Position numbers and translations under genes: made by a program. The notes beneath the pieces were generated by a model. It was not told the origin of the DNA. It worked only from the letters and a program-made list of their open reading frames with translations, and did not search any database. 9,791 bases of DNA from positions 1 to 9,791 of the forward strand of contig QQUD01000163.1 of assembly GCA_008501785.1 (NCBI GenBank), in the 5' to 3' direction. Source of the stretch: Chloroflexota bacterium (lineage in GTDB: Bacteria; Chloroflexota; Anaerolineae; Promineifilales; Promineifilaceae). Within the stretch, counting starts at the first letter, position 1, and every line of letters starts with the position of its first letter. This document shows, piece after piece, positions 4,609 through 9,791 of this stretch.

Positions 4609-7600
4609 CTATCGAATGGGAAAGACAATGCTTTGGGAGCGCATGAGTGTTGTCCCCCTGCCATCATTCATAAACAATACTGATAACGACGATGTCGTGA
4701 TCGATTCAATATTGTTGTAGCTCTCACCACTGATTTCATGCGTTTCCAGCACACCGCCATATGTTGATAATGTATTCGCCGAATCCACATGTGCATAAAT
4801 CATTGTGCCTTCCGAAATTACCGCTGGTAAATTGGTGCGGCTGAGGTCGAAGTATGCATCATTAAGCGTCAGCACCAACGATTCACCGGGGGCTATCGGA
4901 TCAACAATCCCCCAAACTGCGCCATATTTGCTTGACAGTTCCCACACATCATTCGGCTGCACCGGTGGTGGTGAAGGATTCAGGTACAAATCGACCCAAA
5001 ACTCATTTGTTACAGGTGCATCACCCTGATTTGTAATCGTCACCTGCACAACATTGCCACTAACTTTGAGGTCGCTCACCACCAGATCGGGAGCATTATT
5101 GTAGATCATCAAGGGCAGGAAAACATAAACAATCTTGTTATCGTCAATGGCTATGCTGATGTCGTCTACGCTCATACCGTCATAAACTGAATCACTGCTG
5201 TTGACAGCAACGCTGATTGTGCCGGTGTGGTCGTTTTCCTGGTCGGTGTCATTAACGGCCGTTACCGTCACCGTTTGTGCCGTATCCCAGTTAGCCACTG
5301 TAAAGGTCAGCGTTATCTCACTCAACGTCACCTGGGCATCCGGTGTCAGAGTCACAAACACTTCTGCCGTTGGCTCGCTGGTCAGCACCACGTCAAAAGT
5401 GTCGGTGGAGCCGCCTTCGCTCACGGCCACATCATCAGCCGTGATCTCAACACCGGCGGTGTCGTTGTCTGTAATTGTGACCGTCACGTCGTTAATGCCG
5501 ATGCTGTAATAATCGTTGTCGCTGCTGGCGGCACTGTGCGTGATGGCTCTGCTGTGGCTGCCTTCGGCGATGTCGTCGTCAACGGCCGTTACCATCACCG
5601 TTTGTGCCGTATCCCAATTGGCCGCTGTAAAGGTCAGCGTTGGCTCGCTAAGCTGCACATCATCATCCACCGTGAGCGTAATCGTCACGTCTGCCGTCGG
5701 CTCCGTCGTCAGCACAACCGAATAACTGTCCGTTGTGCCACCTTCCGACATATCCGTGCTGCCACCTGATTCCACAATCGAGACACCAGCAGAGTCATTG
5801 TCGGTGATATTGGCTGTCACATCGTCAACCGTAATGCCATCATAATCAACATCACTGCTGCTAACACTATGCGTAATCGTGCTGGTATGATTGCCTTCGG
5901 CGAGCGCATCATCAACGGCCGTTACCGTCACCGTCTGCGCCACCTGCCAATTCGCAGGCGTAAAGATCAGTGTGATTGCACTGCCTGCCCCATTCCCCAG
6001 GTCAGTTTGCCCGTCGGGGTCAACCGTCACCGTCACATTTGCCATCGGCTCACTTGTAAAAACCAGCGTGTAGCTGTCCGTTGCGCTGCCCTCGGTGACA
6101 TTAGTGCTGCCGCCCGATTCCACAATCGAGACACTGGCAGCGTCATTATCGGTTATATTGGCTGTCACATCGTCAACCGTAATGCCATCATAATCAACAC
6201 CACTGCTGCTAACACTGTGCGTAATCGTGCTGGTATGATTGCCTTCGGCGAGCGCATCATCAACGGCCGTTACCGTCACCGTCTGCGCCACCTGCCAATT
6301 CGCAGGTGTAAAGATCAGTGTGATTGCACTGCCTGCCCCATTCCCCAGGTCAGTTTGCCCGTCGGGGCCAACCGTCACCGTCACATTTGCCATCGGCTCA
6401 CTTGTAAAAACCAGCGTGTAGCTGTCCGTTGCGCTGCCCTCGGTGACATTAGTGCTGCCGCCCGATTCCACAATCGAGACACCGGCAGCGTCATTATCGG
6501 TAATATTGGCTGTCACATCGCCAACCGTAATGCCATCATAATCAACACCACTGCTGCTGACACTGTGCATAATCGTGCTGGTATGATTGCCTTCGGCGAG
6601 CATATCGTCAACGGCCGTTACCGTCACCGTCTGCGCCGTATGCCAGTTCGCAGGTGCAAAGGTCAGTGTGATTGCACTGCCTGCCCCATTCCCCAGGTCG
6701 GTTTGCCCGTCGGGGTCAACCGTCACCGTTACATTTGCCGTTGGTTCACTCGTCAAAACCAGCGTGTAGCTGTCCGTAGCGCTGCCCTCGGTGACATTGG
6801 TGCTGCCACCCGATTCTGTCACAGTCACGCTGGCCGTATCATCATTCTGGATGGTGCCAGTTGCCGTGCCGGTCGTAATCATTGCACCGGATGGGTTGCT
6901 CAACGTGACGGTGAAACCTTCATCCTGTTCCGCAACCGCGTCCCCACTAACATAAACTGCAAACGTTTTGCTGGTTTCACCGGTAACAAAGTTGACCGTA
7001 CCGCTGGGCAAGCTGCCGCCGAAATCAGCTGCATCTGCCGGATTGGCACCACTGCTGGTGACGGCATACTCAACGGAACTGGCACCGTAGGTGTCATTGC
7101 TGCGGACGACGGTGAAGGTGAACGGGGTGCTGCCACTGTCGCCCTCTGCTTTGTCTGCATCGTTGGCGGCAATGGAAACACTCGCGTCGGGCACCAGCAA
7201 AAATGTATACACCGTACCGCTGTTATAGTTCGGGTCGCCCACACCTCCATCTTCTAAGTGCGCGCCAATGATGGCTGTATCCCCAGACACCGCCACCGCA
7301 TTGCCGAACTCGTCATCCTCCTGGGCATCCGAGGCCCGCAGGATCGCCCGCTCACTCCAAACGCCCCCACTCCGCGTGAAGACATAGGCCGCACCGCTGT
7401 CATAATTTCGGTCGCCCGAAGTGCCGTCTTCTGACCGCGCACCAATGACGACCGTATCTCCATCCACCGCCACTGCATAGCCGAACGCGTCACGCTCTTG
7501 GGCATCGGAGGCCCGCAGGATCACCTGCTCACTCCAAACGCCCCCGCTGTGCGTAAAGACATAGGCCGCACCACTGTTATAGCTCGGGTCGCCCGCACCG

Positions 7601-9072
7601 CCATCTTCTGAAGCCGTGCCAATGATTGCCGTATCCCCATCCACCGCTACTACCCTGCCAAACCCGTCATCCACCTGCGCATCGGAGGCCCGCAGAATAG
7701 CCTGCTCACTCCAAACATCCCCCCTGCGCGTAAAGACATACGCCGTGCCGCTGTCATAGTTCGGGTCTCCCGCACCACCGTCTTCTCCAGTCGCGCCAAT
7801 AACGGCCGTATCCCCAGATACTGCCACTGCACCGCCGAACCAGTCTCTCTCCTGGGCATCGGACGCCCGCAGAATGGCCTGCTCACTCCAAACACCCCCG
7901 CTGCGCGTGAAGACATAAGCTGCGCCGCTGTCATAGTGCAGGAAGGCCGCACCGGCTTCTTCATTATGCGCGCCAATAACTACCGTATCCCCAGACACCG
8001 CCACTGCATTGCCGAATTCGTCATCCTCATGGGCATCAGAGGCTCGCAGGATGGCCTGCTCACTCCAAACGCCCCCGCTGCGCGTGAAGACATAGGCCGC
8101 GCCGCTATTTGAGGCCGGGTCGCCCGCGCCGCCGTCTTCAAAGACCGCGCCAATAACGGCCGTATCCCCATCCACAGCCACCGCATGGCCAAAGTGATCA
8201 GCTATCTGGGCATCGGACGCCCGCAGGATGGTGCTTTCCAACCAGGGGTCAATTGTGAGCGGGTAGACGGCGTGGGTGTCGTCAACAACGATTTGAATAA
8301 TGAATTGTGAATTGCGAATTGTGAATTGTAAATTCGCCTGCTCTGAGCTTGCCGCAGGGCCAATTGTCAATCGTGCTGGGATTTCTTGACCAGTGGCATC
8401 GACGACGTAGAGGCGATCATAGCGCAATACCGTTTTGCCGCTGGCATTCTGAAAGAGAATGCCGCTGTTGTTTAGCACTGGTGTCAGGCCACCGCTGACG
8501 GCCATCTCAATTTGTAGGGGCATGGTGTACCATACTCCAACCGGACGCTGCTGCAACGTAAAACCTTGTTCTAGTCCCGCCGGGTCGTTGATCCACCATT
8601 CGCTCAAGTTGTTGTCCCACTGATACGTTATTGTCGCTGCATCTGCGGCCATTTGTGGTGTGCCAGCAACGGGCTGCAAAGTGTCACCGTAGCCGTATCC
8701 GGCGACCTGCAAGCCCCACTGCCAATCTGCATCTACCGCTGTTGGCTCAACCTGAATGCCTTCTGGCGTGAAGGTGGTGCGCCACCCTTGGGCGCTGTTG
8801 CTTGCGGTAAACGCCGGGGTGGCTGCTGCCTGCTGCACATTGATAGCATACATATCTTGTGTAACTGCCGCTTGTATGGACTGCCATTCAACGGCCGTCA
8901 AACCATCCGGCACGTCTCCTGCTGCCACCCAGGTTGACCTACCACCGCCGTCTATTTGCCCCATCATGGGCAAAAGTATCACCAAAAATATGAGCAGCAT
9001 GGGGAAGAAAATGAACCATTTCCCCCACTGCTGTTTAAAATCAAATGAACGATTGTCGAGAGAACTTAACAT
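4609..9072 (-). CDS. Large anchored surface protein: FG-GAP repeats, Calx-beta repeats, CARDB-like C-terminus
   Basis: 1487 residues if started at ATG 9072, which has AGGAG five bases upstream; an in-frame TTG at 9111 lacks such a site. A signal-anchor helix is at 19-37 (WFIFFPMLLIFLVILLPMM). Residues about 40-277 form a beta-rich region ending VVDDTHAVYPLTIDPW, a junction commonly seen before FG-GAP repeats. Six FG-GAP repeats of about 59 residues (278-627; ILRASDAQ..D.FG.AVAV.GDTAVIGA...SGAAYVF) may form a beta-propeller. A classical Calx-beta domain spans 628-745 (ends TGTIQNDD). Five Calx-beta-like repeats span 746-1312 (TEGSATDSYTLVLTSEP, TVTVTAVDD, ITDND). The VFLPLMIYNN linker is followed by a CARDB-like domain from about 1327 (DLVVSDLKVSG). 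The likely role is extracellular adhesion or Ca2+-dependent binding. It carries eight ACGGCCGT sites and an embedded heptamer array. Domain calls are confident; the ligand is unknown. Confidence 0.9.
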   Translation of the reverse strand: MLSSLDNRSFDFKQQWGKWFIFFPMLLIFLVILLPMMGQIDGGGRSTWVAAGDVPDGLTAVEWQSIQAAVTQDMYAINVQQAAATPAFTASNSAQGWRTTFTPEGIQVEPTAVDADWQWGLQVAGYGYGDTLQPVAGTPQMAADAATITYQWDNNLSEWWINDPAGLEQGFTLQQRPVGVWYTMPLQIEMAVSGGLTPVLNNSGILFQNASGKTVLRYDRLYVVDATGQEIPARLTIGPAASSEQANLQFTIRNSQFIIQIVVDDTHAVYPLTIDPWLESTILRASDAQIADHFGHAVAVDGDTAVIGAVFEDGGAGDPASNSGAAYVFTRSGGVWSEQAILRASDAHEDDEFGNAVAVSGDTVVIGAHNEEAGAAFLHYDSGAAYVFTRSGGVWSEQAILRASDAQERDWFGGAVAVSGDTAVIGATGEDGGAGDPNYDSGTAYVFTRRGDVWSEQAILRASDAQVDDGFGRVVAVDGDTAIIGTASEDGGAGDPSYNSGAAYVFTHSGGVWSEQVILRASDAQERDAFGYAVAVDGDTVVIGARSEDGTSGDRNYDSGAAYVFTRSGGVWSERAILRASDAQEDDEFGNAVAVSGDTAIIGAHLEDGGVGDPNYNSGTVYTFLLVPDASVSIAANDADKAEGDSGSTPFTFTVVRSNDTYGASSVEYAVTSSGANPADAADFGGSLPSGTVNFVTGETSKTFAVYVSGDAVAEQDEGFTVTLSNPSGAMITTGTATGTIQNDDTASVTVTESGGSTNVTEGSATDSYTLVLTSEPTANVTVTVDPDGQTDLGNGAGSAITLTFAPANWHTAQTVTVTAVDDMLAEGNHTSTIMHSVSSSGVDYDGITVGDVTANITDNDAAGVSIVESGGSTNVTEGSATDSYTLVFTSEPMANVTVTVGPDGQTDLGNGAGSAITLIFTPANWQVAQTVTVTAVDDALAEGNHTSTITHSVSSSGVDYDGITVDDVTANITDNDAASVSIVESGGSTNVTEGSATDSYTLVFTSEPMANVTVTVDPDGQTDLGNGAGSAITLIFTPANWQVAQTVTVTAVDDALAEGNHTSTITHSVSSSDVDYDGITVDDVTANITDNDSAGVSIVESGGSTDMSEGGTTDSYSVVLTTEPTADVTITLTVDDDVQLSEPTLTFTAANWDTAQTVMVTAVDDDIAEGSHSRAITHSAASSDNDYYSIGINDVTVTITDNDTAGVEITADDVAVSEGGSTDTFDVVLTSEPTAEVFVTLTPDAQVTLSEITLTFTVANWDTAQTVTVTAVNDTDQENDHTGTISVAVNSSDSVYDGMSVDDISIAIDDNKIVYVFLPLMIYNNAPDLVVSDLKVSGNVVQVTITNQGDAPVTNEFWVDLYLNPSPPPVQPNDVWELSSKYGAVWGIVDPIAPGESLVLTLNDAYFDLSRTNLPAVISEGTMIYAHVDSANTLSTYGGVLETHEISGESYNNIESITTSSLSVLFMNDGRGTTLMRSQSIVFPIR
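5137..6837 (-). repeat. Five tandem Calx-beta-like repeats (324-348 bp each)
   Basis: On the minus strand the units are 6837-6490, 6489-6142, 6141-5794 (348 bp each), 5793-5461 (333 bp) and 5460-5137 (324 bp). Each encodes roughly V.(I/V)(V/T)ESGGST..(T/S)EG, then TSEP.A.V.VT, then ANW..AQTVTVTAVDD, and ends ITDND. The second and third units are almost identical in DNA, with about five differences in 348 bases, pointing to recent tandem duplication or gene conversion. The last two units lack the DPDGQTDLGNGAG segment. Every unit holds one AACGGCCGTT at the same place, coding Thr-Ala-Val. Confidence 0.9.
7192..8241 (-). repeat. Six tandem FG-GAP repeats (about 177 bp each)
   Basis: The array covers residues 278-627 of the large surface protein. 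Each unit runs ILRASDAQ..D.FG.AVAV.GDT(A/V)(V/I)IGA, an acidic Gly-rich loop (EDGGAGDP.Y.SG), then AAYVFTRSGGVWSEQ. The second unit has lost the EDGGAGDP loop and reads EEAGAAFLH. The sixth is cut short (VYTFLLV) where the Calx-beta domain begins. Units 1 and 3 contain AACGGCCGTA in the DTAVIG strand; the others encode the same strand with different codons or residues. Confidence 0.9.
8295..8336 (-). repeat. AT-rich heptamer tandem repeat inside the surface-protein gene
   Basis: Six consecutive 7-base units occupy 8295-8336. Four are GAATTGT/GAATTGC (8302-8329), flanked by the degenerate units GAATAAT and AAATTCG. The total of 42 bp is 14 codons, so the array preserves the reading frame. It is translated as an internally repeated stretch: LQFTIRN followed by SQFIIQI. 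The array is strikingly A/T rich compared with the surrounding G/C-rich gene and lies just before the YPLTIDP junction. It looks like an inserted or expanded short repeat tolerated as a beta strand. Confidence 0.85.
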
Positions 9073-9077
9073 GCCAT

Positions 9078-9082
9078 CTCCT
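9078..9082 (-). promoter_or_regulatory. Ribosome binding site AGGAG deciding the surface-protein start
   Basis: AGGAG on the minus strand (9082-9078) is followed by five bases and then ATG at 9072. The alternative TTG at 9111 has no comparable site upstream and would place 13 extra residues before the signal anchor. Confidence 0.7.
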
Positions 9083-9121
9083 ACATTGTGAAATTTATTG
9101 CTTTTAGGCAAGTTACACTCA

Positions 9122-9127
9122 ATTATA
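9122..9127 (-). promoter_or_regulatory. Possible -10 box for the large surface-protein gene
   Basis: TATAAT is read on the minus strand at 9127-9122, about 50 bases before the ATG at 9072. It has neither the TG extension seen at the other promoters nor a recognisable -35, and it sits in a generally AT-rich stretch, so the call is weak. The gap 9112-9306 otherwise holds only the terminator at 9225-9251; I see no small gene or RNA in it. Confidence 0.35.
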
Positions 9128-9224
9128 TAATATGATGCCCAACCGCTTTCGTTACCTTGATCCTGAAAATTTGTGACAATTGTTATAAGGTAGAAGCCCT
9201 GGAGGGTTCGTTATTCAAAATAGA

Positions 9225-9251
9225 AAAAGGCTTCCGAAATAGAAGCCTTTT
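9225..9251 (-). terminator. Rho-independent terminator after topoisomerase I
   Basis: A perfect 10-bp stem pairs 9225-9234 (AAAAGGCTTC) with 9242-9251 (GAAGCCTTTT) around a seven-base loop. Read on the minus strand it ends in a run of five T, starting 56 bases past the topA stop. On the plus strand it also ends in TTTT, so it could work in both directions. Confidence 0.85.
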
Positions 9252-9306
9252 GTACTTTTACCTATGCAGTTGTGTTTATTTCAATTAAAACTTAGTCGCC
9301 AAACAC

Positions 9307-9791
9307 TTAATCTGCTGCGACAGCTACCGATTCTTTCAAACCACAAGTCGTACAATCTTTTTGGCCATCTTTGGTTTCAACCATGATGCCATCACAAGAA
9401 TGGTCTGGGTCTGCAACCGGTTTTTGCCAACTGCGCCATTCACATTCAGGATAACGCGAACAGCCGAAAAATGTGCGACCTCGGCGTGTTTTGCGCTCGA
9501 TGATTTCACCGCCGCCGTTGGGGCAAACGACGCCGGTCTTGTTCAGAATTTGCTCGGTGTAGCGGCATTTGGGGAAGTTGGAGCAGCCGATGAAACGGCC
9601 GTATCTCCCCTCACGATACACCAACGGATGTCCAGAGTCTGGACACTCCCGCCCCACAAACTCCACCTCTTTCTTCACATCCAGCTTCGGAATCGCTTCA
9701 TCAGCAACCTGCAATCGTTCTGCAAAATTGCCATAAAAAGCAGATAACACCGGTACCCAGGCAGACCCTTCAGCGATTTTGTCTAATTCAT
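9307..9791 (-). CDS. topA: DNA topoisomerase I, C-terminal zinc-ribbon part (5' end outside window)
   Basis: The reading frame is open to the right edge; 160 residues are visible, ending at TAA 9309-9307. The internal GTG at 9750 is not the start, because the frame continues upstream as ELDKIAEGSAWVPVLSAFYGNF, the conserved end of the type IA topoisomerase core. The enzyme relaxes negative supercoils through a tyrosyl-DNA intermediate; the catalytic Tyr lies outside the window. Three C-terminal zinc-ribbon modules follow: C49..C69..C75 (CPDSGHPLV to GCSNFPKC), C89..C110..C116 (CPNGGGEI to GCSRYPEC), and a short third with C132..C146-x2-C149. Each module lacks the second Cys of the usual CPxCG knuckle (Ser52 and Gly92 in the first two), so metal binding may be weak or absent. 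AACGGCCGTA at 9594-9603 is read as Tyr-Gly-Arg, a frame different from most other copies. Confidence 0.93.
   Translation of the reverse strand, partial: ELDKIAEGSAWVPVLSAFYGNFAERLQVADEAIPKLDVKKEVEFVGRECPDSGHPLVYREGRYGRFIGCSNFPKCRYTEQILNKTGVVCPNGGGEIIERKTRRGRTFFGCSRYPECEWRSWQKPVADPDHSCDGIMVETKDGQKDCTTCGLKESVAVAAD

Larger units (their letters stand above)
66..9603. repeat. Highly iterated palindrome ACGGCCGT, 14 copies (HIP1-like)
   Basis: The full 10-mer AACGGCCGTT is at 66, 1080, 2224, 3174, 5254, 5581, 5914, 6262 and 6610. The 8-bp core with one altered flank is at 316-323, and in the 10-mers starting at 7801, 8155, 8890 and 9594. All 14 lie inside coding sequence and none in the intergenic gaps. 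They are translated as Thr-Ala-Val (10 copies), Arg-Pro (3) or Tyr-Gly-Arg (1), so a single peptide motif does not explain them. Five belong to the Calx-beta-like tandem repeats and are not independent; the remaining nine are. Confidence 0.85.

Noticed and set aside
5137..6837. Regularly spaced repeats as a possible CRISPR array
   Set aside because: The units are 324-348 bp, coding, and conserved along most of their length rather than short repeats with unique spacers.
5869..7257. A 462-codon open frame on the plus strand opposite the Calx-beta-like repeats, and several shorter ones nearby
   Set aside because: It is antisense to a protein with clear domain repeats. Its His/Arg/Cys-rich translation merely mirrors the tandem DNA repeats and matches no known fold.
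7900..7990. Divergent loop in the second FG-GAP repeat (EEAGAAFLH) as a frameshift pair
   Set aside because: Comparison with the third unit shows base substitutions at the same length; no compensating insertions or deletions are visible.
9073..9111. TTG start giving 13 extra residues to the large surface protein
   Set aside because: The AGGAG at 9082-9078 is correctly spaced for the ATG at 9072 and no such site precedes the TTG.
9171..9190. ACAATTGT palindrome and TTATAA-like sequence as a plus-strand promoter
   Set aside because: No gene follows on the plus strand; only the topA terminator and the antisense of topA lie downstream.
9748..9750. GTG as start of a separate 147-residue zinc-ribbon protein
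   Set aside because: The frame continues upstream to the window edge with the conserved end of the topoisomerase I core, so this is an internal valine codon.

Overview
The window reads as an ordinary chromosomal segment of an uncultured or poorly described bacterium, most likely a member of the Chloroflexota (Anaerolineae/Caldilineae/Ardenticatenia-like). This placement is inference. It rests on a secreted FG-GAP/Calx-beta/CARDB protein with a YPLTIDP junction before the FG-GAP repeats and a VFLPLMIYNN linker, on a FemX-type cell-wall enzyme beside a two-SH3 L,D-transpeptidase, and on many intergenic palindromes. No rRNA, tRNA, CRISPR array, transposase or phage gene is visible.

Layout. 1-790 (minus) is the N-terminal part of a FemAB/FemX peptidyltransferase running off the left edge; it appears to be transcribed leaderless. 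791-945 is a divergent intergenic region filled by an inverted array of octamer repeats. 946-1644 (+) encodes a coiled-coil, C4 zinc-ribbon protein (DUF164/COG1579 type). 1800-2888 (+) encodes a secreted L,D-transpeptidase, preceded by an extended -10 promoter and a 33-bp palindrome and followed by a clear intrinsic terminator. 3088-4020 (+) is an aldo/keto reductase bracketed by two copies of a dispersed inverted repeat. On the minus strand, 4110-4538 encodes a small secreted protein of unknown function, and 4609-9072 a 1487-aa surface protein with a membrane anchor, six FG-GAP repeats, one classical Calx-beta domain, five Calx-beta-like tandem repeats and a CARDB-like C-terminus. These two may be co-transcribed, with a 33-bp palindrome between them. 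9307-9791 (minus) is the C-terminal zinc-ribbon tail of DNA topoisomerase I, which enters from the right edge and ends at a terminator. Every gap between genes is under 200 bases.

The most unusual signal is not a gene. The palindrome ACGGCCGT (usually AACGGCCGTT) occurs 14 times in 9.8 kb, always inside coding sequence, on genes of both strands and in three reading frames. Base composition predicts about 0.2 copies. It behaves like a highly iterated palindrome comparable in kind to cyanobacterial HIP1. The second is a family of very short tandem repeats: a heptamer array of 6 x 7 = 42 bp embedded in frame in the large surface protein gene, and an octamer array in inverted arrangement between femX and the zinc-ribbon gene.

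Functionally, FemX and the L,D-transpeptidase would both act on peptidoglycan (interpeptide bridge and 3-3 cross-links or protein attachment), and the large repeat protein with its small neighbour would be exposed at the cell surface. The other genes are housekeeping or general metabolism. No defence system or biosynthetic cluster is present.
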